From QFNR01 sp043842855 (GTDB taxonomy: Bacteria; Pseudomonadota; Gammaproteobacteria; Burkholderiales; Neisseriaceae): a DNA stretch of 64,000 nucleotides. Below the pieces are notes generated by a model. The model was not told the DNA's origin and searched no databases. It saw only the letters and a program-made list of their open reading frames with translations. A program made the translations under genes and the position numbers. Each line of letters opens with the position of its first letter. Position 1 is the first letter of the stretch. This document shows positions 53,401-62,263 of the stretch, one piece after another. The stretch is taken from positions 1 to 64,000 of the forward strand of contig JBBPJF010000001.1 in assembly GCA_043842855.1 (NCBI GenBank). Direction: 5' to 3'.

Positions 53401-53894
53401 TGAAAATTACCGTGGTGGTAGCCATGGACCCTCAACAAGCTATAGGGAAAAACCAACAATTACCCTGGTACCTCCCTGAAGACCTTGCATTTTTCAAACG
53501 ATACACTCTAGGGAAACCTATATTAATGGGACGTAAAACTTGGGAAAGTTTACCCAAAAAACCCCTACCTGGCCGCCCTAACCTAGTGCTTACTCGTAAC
53601 GCCTTCTATCAAGCGGAAGGCGCCAAAGTATTTAATAGCTATGAGACAGCCCTTTCCAGTTATGGCACTTGTCCTGAACTTTGTGTAATTGGTGGGGCAG
53701 AAATTTTTAATATTATGCTGCCCGTAGCAACTGACTTGAGGATAACCCAGGTCCATCAGAATATCTCTGCTGCAGACTGTTTCTTTCCACCTATTGTCGA
53801 GGCTGATTGGCACCTGGTTTCAGAAAAAAGGGAGTTGTCTAAAACAGGGATAGAATTCTCTTGGCAACACTATGTACGGCCTAGCGTCGCCTAA
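53397..53894 (+). CDS. folA: Dihydrofolate reductase
   Basis: This 165-residue enzyme regenerates tetrahydrofolate from the dihydrofolate made by ThyA. The catalytic acid is D29 in LPWYLPEDLAFFK (the E. coli D27 position). GRKTWES and CVIGGAEIFNIMLP bind NADPH. It ends the metX-metW-thyA-folA operon and overlaps thyA by four bases (ATGATG). Confidence 0.96.
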   Translation: MMKITVVVAMDPQQAIGKNQQLPWYLPEDLAFFKRYTLGKPILMGRKTWESLPKKPLPGRPNLVLTRNAFYQAEGAKVFNSYETALSSYGTCPELCVIGGAEIFNIMLPVATDLRITQVHQNISAADCFFPPIVEADWHLVSEKRELSKTGIEFSWQHYVRPSVA

Positions 53895-53918
53895 TTCAGA
53901 GTCTAAAAGGCCTCTGAA
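53895..53918 (+). terminator. Hairpin after folA, possible terminator
   Basis: TTCAGAG (53895-53901) pairs with CTCTGAA (53912-53918) right after the folA stop. The following sequence is only moderately T-rich, so termination is plausible but weak. Confidence 0.4.
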
Positions 53919-54088
53919 AATTGTCAATTTGCCCATAAAATTATAAATCCCGTTTTACTAAATGCTCATTAAGTATGTCTGAACAAGTTAAAAAAAGCTA
54001 TAAATTCTACTACTATAGACTTTTGTTCTTACAGCATCAAAGAAAAATTACTAGTTAATTTTTAAGTTAACACTTAAAGAATTATTTT

Positions 54089-55630
54089 TTATTTCAATGA
54101 ATTTTGTTTAGGTAGAGGCATACCGATTAAATAAGTACTACCAAAGTAAACCATGCTACCAACAACTACTAGAAGTAAAAGGTGCACTAGTCTAGTGGTA
54201 GCGCTCATACTCCATTCTTCCTTGAAATAAGGAAGAATCCAGTGCAAGATTTCTCCCATCGCAATAGTCCCCAGGAGAACTTTAAGGAAAAAGCCTATAT
54301 GTTCCCTTAATCTCAGCGTATAAATTGCCCTCCGGTGAAGAGAAAAAAACAGTAAAACCATATTAACATAGGCACCCAGAGTAATAGAGAGAGAAATGCC
54401 TAGAACTCCAAATCCTAGGTAAAAGAATAGTGCATTAAATAAAATAGTACAAACTAAACTTATTGCCGCTATCTTTACGGGCGTCCTGATGTTTTGATGT
54501 GAGTAAAGCGCTGAAGATAAAATTTTAACCAGCCCCAAGGGTAGTAAGCCTATCACGTAACCACTTAGTGCCCATTGTGTATACTGAACATCTACTGAAG
54601 TAAACTTACCATACTTAAATAGGGTACAAATAACAGGGTAAGATAAAACGAAAAGGCCCATGGATGCAGGAATCGTTAAATAGGCAGATAAACGAATTCC
54701 CCAGTCCAGGTTATGCTTAAATTCCTGCTCTGTATTAGGATCCTTAGCATAGTGAGCTAATGTTGGCAATAAGACTACCGTCAGGGAAACACTTAACAAA
54801 GCAGTAGGAAATTCCATTAAGCGATCTGCATAATAAATCCAGCTGACACCTCCATTGCCCATCAACGATTGAAAATAAGTACTGACTAGTATAGCTATTT
54901 GTGCCACAGAAACCGCTAGCACGCCTGGAATCATTCTTTTTAAAATAGTTCGGACTTCTTTAGTCCAATGAAAGCTTGGCACGCGCAGATAACCTAGTTT
55001 ATATATAAGGGGAAACTGAAAGACTAGTTGGAATACACCTCCCAAAAAGACACCCCAGGCTAGGGAAATTTCTGGGGTAGCGAATTTATCTTTTAGCGTT
55101 AAGCTAGCTACAATAATAGAAATATTAAGCAAAATAGGCACCAATGCGGGCAATGAGAAGAATCGGTAAGCATTGAGTATGCCACTCATTAAGGTAGTCA
55201 GAGAAATAAAGAAGATATAGGGAAAAACTATCCTCAGCATGTGAGTTGTCAATTCAAATTTAACTGCATCAGCTAGAAAACCCCTTGCAAGGATTGCTAC
55301 TATAACTGGTGAAAATATTATCCCTAAAACTGAAATTATAAAAAGTATTAAACTCAAAATTCCCGTGATATTTCGTACTAAAGCCTGTACCTCAACTTCT
55401 TCGTGTTCTTTCTTATAATGAGTAAAAAAGGGGACAAAGACCTGAGAAAAGGCACCTTCAGCAAATATTCTTCTTAACAGATTAGGAATACGATTAGCTG
55501 CATAAAAAGCATCTGTCCCAAATCCAATGCCAAAGGTTTGAGCAATTAAGTTATCTCTTAATAAGCCCAATATTCTGGACAAGAAAGTAAGTGAACTTAC
55601 ACCGAAAAGTGCTTTGTAATTGTATTTAAT
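54089..55630 (-). CDS. murJ: Lipid II flippase MurJ, with apparent ATT start
   Basis: MurJ moves lipid II across the inner membrane for peptidoglycan synthesis and has 14 membrane helices. The first standard-type start in frame, a TTG at 55582, would cut off the conserved beginning. The frame runs on upstream as NYKALFGVSSLTFLSRILGL, the expected MurJ N-terminus, and reaches an ATT codon at 55628-55630 preceded six bases earlier by GAGGGGAG. From there the protein has 513 residues, the normal size. FAEGAFSQVFVPFF and the MurJ-type helices are clear. The usual partner rpsT is not adjacent. Confidence 0.88.
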   Translation of the reverse strand: MKYNYKALFGVSSLTFLSRILGLLRDNLIAQTFGIGFGTDAFYAANRIPNLLRRIFAEGAFSQVFVPFFTHYKKEHEEVEVQALVRNITGILSLILFIISVLGIIFSPVIVAILARGFLADAVKFELTTHMLRIVFPYIFFISLTTLMSGILNAYRFFSLPALVPILLNISIIVASLTLKDKFATPEISLAWGVFLGGVFQLVFQFPLIYKLGYLRVPSFHWTKEVRTILKRMIPGVLAVSVAQIAILVSTYFQSLMGNGGVSWIYYADRLMEFPTALLSVSLTVVLLPTLAHYAKDPNTEQEFKHNLDWGIRLSAYLTIPASMGLFVLSYPVICTLFKYGKFTSVDVQYTQWALSGYVIGLLPLGLVKILSSALYSHQNIRTPVKIAAISLVCTILFNALFFYLGFGVLGISLSITLGAYVNMVLLFFSLHRRAIYTLRLREHIGFFLKVLLGTIAMGEILHWILPYFKEEWSMSATTRLVHLLLLVVVGSMVYFGSTYLIGMPLPKQNSLK

Positions 55631-55732
55631 GACGTACTCCCCTCTATATAAAGAATAAAGTAAAAAAGTAGCACCCTAAGCTCAGTAACCAGGCCAGTCC
55701 GCCTTCCGTACTGATTTCCCACTAATAGCATA

Positions 55733-55753
55733 AAAAAACCGCCCTGCTGGCGG
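55733..55753 (-). terminator. Rho-independent terminator of the lemA-TPM operon
   Basis: On the minus strand CCGCC-AGCAG-GGCGG is followed by a run of seven T. It lies about 47 bases after the stop of the last TPM gene and points the right way. Confidence 0.8.
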
Positions 55754-55799
55754 ACTACTATTCATGATTCTAGGCCGAAGATTTTAGCAGTTACACTAT

Positions 55800-56309
55800 C
55801 TAAATCAAAATTACCTGATTAGGATGTTGATTATGGTAGGGAAGCTCCCCACGAGGAAGGACCCTCAACAATTCTTGTTCAATGGCTTGAAGACCAGCTT
55901 CTAACGCTTGAGTATATTCTTGTTTTTTAAATGATTGGCTCATACCAGTACAAATCTTTTCCCAAAGAGAATTAGGCAATAAACGTACTACACCCCGATC
56001 TGCCACAATTTCAATCTGCTGGTCTGCAAAAGAGATGTAGACTAGCACACCTGTATTAAGTTCTGTATCCCAAAGTCGCGTTTGCCCAAACCATTCAAGT
56101 GCCCGTTCTCTCGGGCTTTTTTCTCTATATAAAGAGAGGATATCCCATCCAGATTCAATCACGCAACGGAGTTCAGCTAGATGCTTGGTTTCTGATATAG
56201 CAATAGACTGTTCTACTCTCTCTATTGCTGCCTTAGGAAAACAAGCCAAAACATCTCGTCTGGTCTTCAACAGATGGGTTACTATGCGCTTAATCTTATG
56301 CTTTTTCAT
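55800..56309 (-). CDS. TPM domain protein (soluble, DUF477)
   Basis: This 169-residue protein has a TPM domain recognisable by AIERVEQSIAISETKHLAEL, ERALEWFGQTRLWDTELNTG, VLVYISFADQQIEIVADRGV and a final helix with QEYTQALEAGLQAIEQELL. It lacks a signal peptide, so it is probably cytosolic or membrane-associated. TPM proteins are linked to thylakoid or photosystem repair in plants, and in bacteria to envelope functions that are not firmly known. It is the third gene of lemA-TPM-TPM, three bases after its neighbour. Confidence 0.85.
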   Translation of the reverse strand: MKKHKIKRIVTHLLKTRRDVLACFPKAAIERVEQSIAISETKHLAELRCVIESGWDILSLYREKSPRERALEWFGQTRLWDTELNTGVLVYISFADQQIEIVADRGVVRLLPNSLWEKICTGMSQSFKKQEYTQALEAGLQAIEQELLRVLPRGELPYHNQHPNQVILI

Positions 56310-56312
56310 ATT

Positions 56313-57170
56313 TCACCAGCTACCCGAAGCCCCTCCTCCACTAAAGCCTCCGCCTCCACCTCCAAATCCCCCGCCAAAGCTCCCTCCTCCTGGCCATCTG
56401 CCACCCCCCCAATAGCCCAACCCACTGGCACGAGAGAAAATCTCCATAAGCCCAAGATAAGTGACAAGAAAGCCCAGCCCCATCAAAGGAAAAATTAGCC
56501 ACAGAGGTAAGTGGAATAACATTGCCAAACCCCCGGTCATCCCAGCAGAAAGAACTGAAGGGAAAACTTTACCCACCAGCTGTCTGAGCCCTCCCAAAAA
56601 GGACTGAAGTATCAAGAAAAAAAGAATAACTGAAAAGAAGTTCCCCCTAGTGCTACTTCTTTTTAAAGCAGGCAGTTCTTCCTTCAGGATCAGCTTTTCT
56701 ATAAACTGGGTGGCAGTATAGAGCCCTGAAAAATATTGTCCTTTTCGAAATTCTGGCTGGAGTACTTGATCGATAATTCGCTTAGCTAATAAATCAGGGA
56801 CAGCACCTTCTAATCCACTTCCTGGGTAAATTCCCACTTTTCTATCTTCTACAGAAACAACCAGTAGGATCCCATCATCAATCCCTTTTCTCCCAATCCT
56901 CCATTGATCAAACACTCGCGATGCATAATCGAAAAGGCTTTCCGCTCCTGTTGTCGGCACGATCAACACTACAACTTGACTACCATGATCCCGGTAGAAG
57001 TCTAATAAAGATTGACTTAAAGCTCCTCTTTCCTCAACAGACAACAGATTAACAGTATCTACTACAGGACTTTTTAAAACTGGAACCTTCACCAAATCAT
57101 CGGCAAACGAAACTAAACCTGCCAAGGCAAACAGCACAACAGTGAAAACTAGCCTTAAAAATTTCCACAT
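56313..57170 (-). CDS. TPM domain membrane protein, YgcG-like
   Basis: This 285-residue protein has a signal peptide (about 1-24), a periplasmic TPM domain (about 34-160, with VDTVNLLSVEERGALSQSL and GIDDGILLVVSVEDRKVGI), hydrophobic helices from about 178 to 250 and a Gly-rich tail (GGGSFGGGFGGGGGGFSGGG) with a final SGSW. This is the standard YgcG layout. Function is not established; the constant pairing with LemA suggests a shared envelope role. Confidence 0.88.
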   Translation of the reverse strand: MWKFLRLVFTVVLFALAGLVSFADDLVKVPVLKSPVVDTVNLLSVEERGALSQSLLDFYRDHGSQVVVLIVPTTGAESLFDYASRVFDQWRIGRKGIDDGILLVVSVEDRKVGIYPGSGLEGAVPDLLAKRIIDQVLQPEFRKGQYFSGLYTATQFIEKLILKEELPALKRSSTRGNFFSVILFFLILQSFLGGLRQLVGKVFPSVLSAGMTGGLAMLFHLPLWLIFPLMGLGFLVTYLGLMEIFSRASGLGYWGGGRWPGGGSFGGGFGGGGGGFSGGGASGSW

Positions 57171-57192
57171 GAGAACATTATCTCAGTAGTAT

Positions 57193-57771
57193 TTAGAATT
57201 CTACCTTAGGAGGGTGAGATATCGCTTCAGCATTCCCCACCGAAAAACTGGGGACAGGTTTATAGGAAAATAACTTAGCAGTTAGATTGACTGGAAACTG
57301 ACGTATAGTGGTATTGAATTGTCTAACTGCTTCTATGTATTGTCGGCGCGCATGCGTAATTCTATTCTCATTCCCCTCGAGCTGCGTCTGCAAATTGGTG
57401 AATGCCTCATTAGCCTTCAAGTTGGGATAACGTTCTAATACTACATTCAAACGACCCAAAGCACTGGTTAATTCACCCTGCGCCTGAGAAAATTGTTGCA
57501 ACTGCTGCTCATTCGGTAGTTGACTAGCTGATAGCTGTACACTACCAGCTTTAGAACGTGCGTTAGTTACCTGCAACAATACTTCCTTTTCGTGCGCCGC
57601 ATATCCTTTTACTGTAGCCACTAACTGAGGAACTAAATCAGACCGCCGTTGATATTGATTCAACACCTCAGACCAAGCCGACTTAACCGTTTCATCTTGC
57701 TGTTGAATCCCGTTATATCCACATCCACTCAGCCCTAACACCAAAACAAATACGATGATTGCTTTTCTCAT
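57193..57771 (-). CDS. lemA: LemA family lipoprotein
   Basis: This 192-residue protein has a lipobox LGLSGCGYN (C17). The LemA helical bundle follows, with the recurrent signature AWSEVLNQYQRRSDLVPQL, VKGYAAHEKEVLLQVTNAR, YPNLKANEAFTNLQTQLEG and RRQYIEAVRQFNTTIRQFP. The role of LemA in bacteria is unclear. It is first in the lemA-TPM-TPM operon. Confidence 0.92.
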   Translation of the reverse strand: MRKAIIVFVLVLGLSGCGYNGIQQQDETVKSAWSEVLNQYQRRSDLVPQLVATVKGYAAHEKEVLLQVTNARSKAGSVQLSASQLPNEQQLQQFSQAQGELTSALGRLNVVLERYPNLKANEAFTNLQTQLEGNENRITHARRQYIEAVRQFNTTIRQFPVNLTAKLFSYKPVPSFSVGNAEAISHPPKVEF

Positions 57772-58135
57772 ATTCTTCCTTCCTAGTGATATGCATTGGC
57801 CAAAGACCGATTCCTAACTCAGCTACTTTACATGGGACTAGTATAATCTAGTTTTATACTTCTCACTACCCTCCGGTCTTGAGAAAATACAGGTAGCCCC
57901 TATCACCGCTAAGCTCAGCTTTCTTTAAACATTCTTTACTTTACTAAAAAGGATTCATAACTAATTTTAGATCGAGTTAGCCCCATATTTAAATAAACCA
58001 ACTAGTTAGATAAGTAGGAATGAAGCTCAGCTCTTAATTTAGTCATCAGAATACCTCTTAGAAGACAAAAAAAAGGGTAGCTCAATAATCAGCTACCCAA
58101 TTTAAGTATCAAAACAAGCCACAATTTGAAGCAGT
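57772..58135. other. Intergenic gap of about 360 bases with a terminator at its right part
   Basis: It contains the lemA upstream region and the terminator at 58063-58098. Otherwise no gene or RNA was recognised; the centre is AT-rich and stop-dense. Confidence 0.5.
58063..58098 (-). terminator. Rho-independent terminator of the small exported protein gene
   Basis: GGGTAGCT (58075-58082) pairs perfectly with AGCTACCC (58091-58098) over an 8-base loop. On the minus strand it is followed by a run of T (plus-strand A run 58067-58074), about 40 bases after the stop of the 99-residue gene. Confidence 0.85.
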
Positions 58136-58435
58136 TTATAACTTGTCTATAGCATTATCTAAAATATTAGGAGTAATAGTAGGTGGGCATAGGAAGAAGT
58201 CTTCTCCTATAGATAAATGTAAACAGTTCTGATTTAAGGCATCGCGTAATTCCCTACGAGATCTCTCTTTAGCTAGATCTTTAGCTTTGGCTTCAGCTTC
58301 GTTAATTTTTTGCTCAATCTCCTCCCGTCCCTTCTCAATCTTTTCCTTGATCTTGCCTATTATGCCTGCATCAGCATAGAACGCAGGGGCCAATAACGTT
58401 GCAGTAAGTAAAATAAATAATTTTTTATTCATCAT
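58136..58435 (-). CDS. Small exported helical protein of unknown function
   Basis: This 99-residue protein has a clear signal peptide (about residues 1-23, cleavage after FYADA). The mature part begins GIIGKIKEKIEKGREEIEQ and continues as a highly charged, Lys/Glu-rich helix to about residue 66, probably coiled coil. A short tail has two cysteines (C71 and C83) that may form a disulfide. It has its own terminator and long flanking gaps, so it is a single-gene unit. I do not recognise the family. Confidence 0.7.
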   Translation of the reverse strand: MMNKKLFILLTATLLAPAFYADAGIIGKIKEKIEKGREEIEQKINEAEAKAKDLAKERSRRELRDALNQNCLHLSIGEDFFLCPPTITPNILDNAIDKL

Positions 58436-58526
58436 ATTCCACCCATCAGTTAAAGAAATATCAAGGCCTATCTCATTTTATACAAAATACCTCAAATAAA
58501 TCAAGAATATTGTTATTTCTATGCAA

Positions 58527-59726
58527 CTAAAATACCTCAAGTATGCCAGCAGCACCCATACCTGTACCAATACACATCGTCACCATACCATAGCCCTTCA
58601 GACCTTGACTCTTCATACCATGAATCAGTGTTGCCGTACGGATAGCACCGGTAGCCCCTAGCGGATGACCAAGTGCAATAGCACCACCATGAGGATTCAC
58701 TCTATTTACATCTAAATCTAACTCTCGAATTACTGCAACTGCTTGAGCAGCAAATGCTTCATTTAACTCAATCCATTTCATATCCTCTAAGCTTAAGTTA
58801 GCTGCTTTCAGAGCTGCGGGTATAGCCTCCTTTGGTCCTATACCCATGTATTCTGGTGGAACGCCTCTAACCTGAAAACCAACGTAACGAGCCAGGGGTG
58901 TCAACTGATATTTCTTTAAAATTTCCTCTGAAACCACCAATATCGCTCCCGCGCCATCAGAAGTCTGAGAACTATTACCGGCCGTAACACTACCGCGACT
59001 GTTAAATACTGGTCTTAATTTAGCTAAGGCTTCCAAAGTAGTGTCGGAGCGAGGCCCTTCATCCACATCTACAGTGTAGGCTTTCACATCAACAGCTCTT
59101 TCTACTAAATTAGGAATGCGAAGCTCTACTTCAAGTGGACTAATTTCAGCTTTAAATTTCCCAGCTTGAATAGCAGCAATAGCCTTTTCATGACTTTTTA
59201 ATGCAAACTCATCTTGAGCTTGTCGTGATACTTGCCATTTTTCCGCTACCTTTTCAGCAGTAAGGCCCATTCCATAGGCAATAGCTACATTCTCATCCTT
59301 TTCAAATATCTTTGGGTTCAAAACTACCTTGTTTCCCATCATAGGAATCATAGACATAGACTCTGCACCTGCCGCAATCACTGCATCTGCCTCACCAGTA
59401 CGTATACGGTCGGCTGCAATCTGCAAAGCATTCAAGCCACTAGAACAATAACGATTAATCGTTATACCACCAACACTTGAAGGCAAACCTGCTAATAATG
59501 CGCCAATTCGCGCAAAGTTTAAGCCCTGTTCTGCCTCAGGAAACGCACATCCTACTACTACATCATTAATCTCTTTAGTATCTAAAACCGGTACCTGCTT
59601 CACCACTGACTGAAGCACGTGGACTAATAAGTCGTCAGGTCGTACTGTTTTTAACTTCCCCCTCGGGGCTTTGCCGACTGGGGTTCTAGTTGCAGCTACA
59701 ATATAAGCATCTTTTAATTGACTCAT
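58527..59726 (-). CDS. fadA: Acetyl-CoA C-acyltransferase (3-ketoacyl-CoA thiolase)
   Basis: This thiolase cleaves 3-ketoacyl-CoA to acetyl-CoA at the end of each beta-oxidation round. The ATG at 59726 has GGAG upstream and gives 399 residues starting SQLKDAYIVAATRTPVG; an ATG at 59789 would add 21 unrelated residues. The acyl-accepting Cys is C94 in NRYCSSGLNALQ, the His is in NEAFAAQAVAV and NPHGGAIALGHPLGATGA, and the second Cys is in TMCIGTGMGAAG. It follows fadN on the same strand. Confidence 0.95.
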   Translation of the reverse strand: MSQLKDAYIVAATRTPVGKAPRGKLKTVRPDDLLVHVLQSVVKQVPVLDTKEINDVVVGCAFPEAEQGLNFARIGALLAGLPSSVGGITINRYCSSGLNALQIAADRIRTGEADAVIAAGAESMSMIPMMGNKVVLNPKIFEKDENVAIAYGMGLTAEKVAEKWQVSRQAQDEFALKSHEKAIAAIQAGKFKAEISPLEVELRIPNLVERAVDVKAYTVDVDEGPRSDTTLEALAKLRPVFNSRGSVTAGNSSQTSDGAGAILVVSEEILKKYQLTPLARYVGFQVRGVPPEYMGIGPKEAIPAALKAANLSLEDMKWIELNEAFAAQAVAVIRELDLDVNRVNPHGGAIALGHPLGATGAIRTATLIHGMKSQGLKGYGMVTMCIGTGMGAAGILEVF

Positions 59727-59800
59727 TTTTTGACTCCAAATTTTCTTACCTGTAATAGCGCCAAGTCTATATGGCCCGGCCCTATTCATTGTTGTTCACG

Positions 59801-62164
59801 TTAATTCCTAACGGGTTTACCGGTAGTCATCATGCCTTGAATGCGTTGCTGTGTCTTTTCTTGGCGAAGCAATTCTAAAAATACCTGGCGCTCTAGATCT
59901 AGGATCCACTGTTCATCTACCATACTGCCAGTTTCTATGTCACCCCCCGTCATCACCCAGGCAATTTTTTGGCCTAAATAATAATCGTATTCACTAATAA
60001 AATGACCTTCTCTCATGTTGATTAACTGACCCAGGATAGAAGCTGCTACTCCACGCCCCCCCACTTTAAAACTTTCAGGTTTAGTAGGCCTAAATCCAGC
60101 GTCAGCTAACGTCAAAGCCTCTTGAATGGCAACATAAAGTAATTCATATACGTTAAAAAGTACCGTATCACTTTCACGCAAATACCCCATTTCTTTAGCT
60201 TCAAGTGCACTTCCAGCTACTTTAGCAGTAGCAATATTCATATAATATTTTTGTAGAGAGGCCAATAGGTCTCCTTTACTCTCCTTCGCAGCTCTCAAAG
60301 CTAATTCTTTGGTGCCCCCCCCCGCAGGGAGTAAGCCCACACCAACTTCCACTAGTCCAATATAAGATTCCAGTGCAGCTACTACTTTATTGCTATGCAG
60401 TAAAAACTCACAGCCCCCGCCAAATGCATAACCCTGAACAGCTGCTACTACTGGTATCTGAGAATAGCGCAGCTTCATGGCAACCTCTTGAAACAACTTA
60501 ATGGTTCTATCAATAGTGGAAAAATCTCCTGCAGCAAAGGCAGGCATCATGCTTTTTAAATCAGCTCCTACTGAAAATGGTGGAAATTCATTCCATAGTA
60601 CTACTGCTTTAAAATTCTTTTCAGCAAAATCGATAGAATGACTCATCCCTAAAAGTACTTCATAGCTCACTGCATGATTTTTATTTAAATTTTCTATTAC
60701 TAAAACTAGGTCATCCAAAGTGAAAGCGCGCACCACTTCATTCTGCCACACAGTTCTGCCCAAGGAAGTCCTTTTTTCCCCGTACAGCTTTGCTGGAACA
60801 ATTTGACGCTGATAAACTCCAAGCGAAGAACGAGGGGCGTACCCACCATGAAAATCGTAACTACCCTCATCCGTGTGAAAAGCTTCTAGTTTATCCAACC
60901 ATTCGGGCAACGGAGCTCTACTCATGGTCTTACCTGCTGCAATATCTTCTTCAAGCCAAGCTTTAACCTTTTGAATACCCGCCTCTTGCCACAACTCTAA
61001 GGGGCCAATATCCCAGCCAAAACCCCAACGTATAGCAAAATCTATATCTCTTGCATTTCTAGCAATCGAAGCGCCATGATAGGCTATATAGTGGAATACA
61101 TCCGCAAAGCAAAACCATATAAACTGAGCTTGTGGATGATTTGACTCACGTAGAGCTTTGAAGCGTTCTCCTGGATCTTTAATTTTTAAAATTTCAATTA
61201 CTTCAGGCTCTGCCTTTGTAGTACTTGGTATATACTCTTTTGTTTCTGGATTTAGTACACAGATTAGCTTGTTTTCTCGTTTATAAATCCCTGCCCCAGT
61301 TTTAGATCCCAAATGTCCTTTCTCTATCAAGTAACTTAGCCAATTAGGCAATGAAAAAAATTCATACCACGGATCATCAGCCAAGTTCGTTTCCATCGTT
61401 TTCGCTACATGCGCAAATGTATCTAAGCCGACTACATCAGCAGTACGGAAGGTAGCCGATTTGGGCCGCCCTAAACGCTTCCCAGTTAGATCATCTACAA
61501 CAGCAAAGTCAAGTTTATACTTTTCAGCATTATGAATAGTTGCTAACATGGAGAAAATGCCCAAGCGATTGGCAATAAAATTAGGCGTATCCTTTGCTCT
61601 AATCACGCCTTTGCCCAAGCTAGAAACCAGAAAAGACTCTAAGTTATCCAGATAAAAACTATCAGTAGCTTGACAAGGAATTAATTCAACTAAATGCATA
61701 TAACGAGGTGGATTAAAGAAATGTACCCCACAAAAGCGATGCTTTAGCTCCTCTGGGAAATGTGAAGCAAGCAGTTCAATAGAGAGTCCTGAAGTGTTGG
61801 TAGCAAAAATAGTTTTCTCACCTAGGTAGGACGATACTTTCGCATAGACATTCTTCTTAATTTCTAGCTTTTCTGCTACTGCTTCGATAACTAGGTCACA
61901 ATTCCTTAACTTTTCCAGATCATCTTCATAGTTTGCAGCTGTAATATATTCCAAAGCTTTTACGCTCGCTAGCGGAGCGGGTTTTAATTTTAATAATCCC
62001 GCTAGTGCCTTTTCTACAATTAAGTTTTTACTTCCTGAAGCAGAAGGTAAATCAAACAAAATTACTTCAATTTTCGCATTCGCCAGATGCCCCGCAATCT
62101 GGGCCCCCATAACCCCAGCCCCCAGTACCGCAACTTTTTTAACTATTAACTTTTGGTCCGCCAT
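59801..62164 (-). CDS. fadN: 3-hydroxyacyl-CoA dehydrogenase/enoyl-CoA hydratase, FadN type
   Basis: This 787-residue bifunctional beta-oxidation enzyme has the dehydrogenase first, with NAD motif VAVLGAGVMGAQIAGHLA (12-29) and HFFNPPRYMHLVELI, and an enoyl-CoA hydratase domain at the C-terminal side (from about 480), with NEFPPFSVGADLKSM, AVQGYAFGGGCEFLLHS and GLVEVGVGLLPAGGGTKE. This domain order matches Bacillus FadN rather than E. coli FadB. It has a strong GGAGGGG ribosome site. It lies between fadE and fadA. Confidence 0.93.
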   Translation of the reverse strand: MADQKLIVKKVAVLGAGVMGAQIAGHLANAKIEVILFDLPSASGSKNLIVEKALAGLLKLKPAPLASVKALEYITAANYEDDLEKLRNCDLVIEAVAEKLEIKKNVYAKVSSYLGEKTIFATNTSGLSIELLASHFPEELKHRFCGVHFFNPPRYMHLVELIPCQATDSFYLDNLESFLVSSLGKGVIRAKDTPNFIANRLGIFSMLATIHNAEKYKLDFAVVDDLTGKRLGRPKSATFRTADVVGLDTFAHVAKTMETNLADDPWYEFFSLPNWLSYLIEKGHLGSKTGAGIYKRENKLICVLNPETKEYIPSTTKAEPEVIEILKIKDPGERFKALRESNHPQAQFIWFCFADVFHYIAYHGASIARNARDIDFAIRWGFGWDIGPLELWQEAGIQKVKAWLEEDIAAGKTMSRAPLPEWLDKLEAFHTDEGSYDFHGGYAPRSSLGVYQRQIVPAKLYGEKRTSLGRTVWQNEVVRAFTLDDLVLVIENLNKNHAVSYEVLLGMSHSIDFAEKNFKAVVLWNEFPPFSVGADLKSMMPAFAAGDFSTIDRTIKLFQEVAMKLRYSQIPVVAAVQGYAFGGGCEFLLHSNKVVAALESYIGLVEVGVGLLPAGGGTKELALRAAKESKGDLLASLQKYYMNIATAKVAGSALEAKEMGYLRESDTVLFNVYELLYVAIQEALTLADAGFRPTKPESFKVGGRGVAASILGQLINMREGHFISEYDYYLGQKIAWVMTGGDIETGSMVDEQWILDLERQVFLELLRQEKTQQRIQGMMTTGKPVRN

Positions 62165-62196
62165 CTCTTACCCCTCCTGCTTTAAATAACTTGCAT

Positions 62197-62230
62197 AAAA
62201 AGCATGCTGATGTCTGACCATCAGCATGCT
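62197..62230 (-). terminator. Perfect 12-bp hairpin between fadE and fadN
   Basis: AGCATGCTGATG (62201-62212) pairs perfectly with CATCAGCATGCT (62219-62230) around a 6-base loop. On the minus strand it is followed by TTTT only. It sits inside the fadE-fadN-fadA operon, so it may be a partial terminator or an mRNA-stabilising hairpin. Confidence 0.6.
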
Positions 62231-62263
62231 AACTCTATTCATTGCGTCATAGGAAATAAAATT

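Noticed and set aside
56313..56420. Repetitive Gly/Pro-coding tract as a tandem repeat or phase-variable element
   Set aside because: It is the normal Gly-rich tail of YgcG-type proteins, with mixed codons rather than a uniform repeat.
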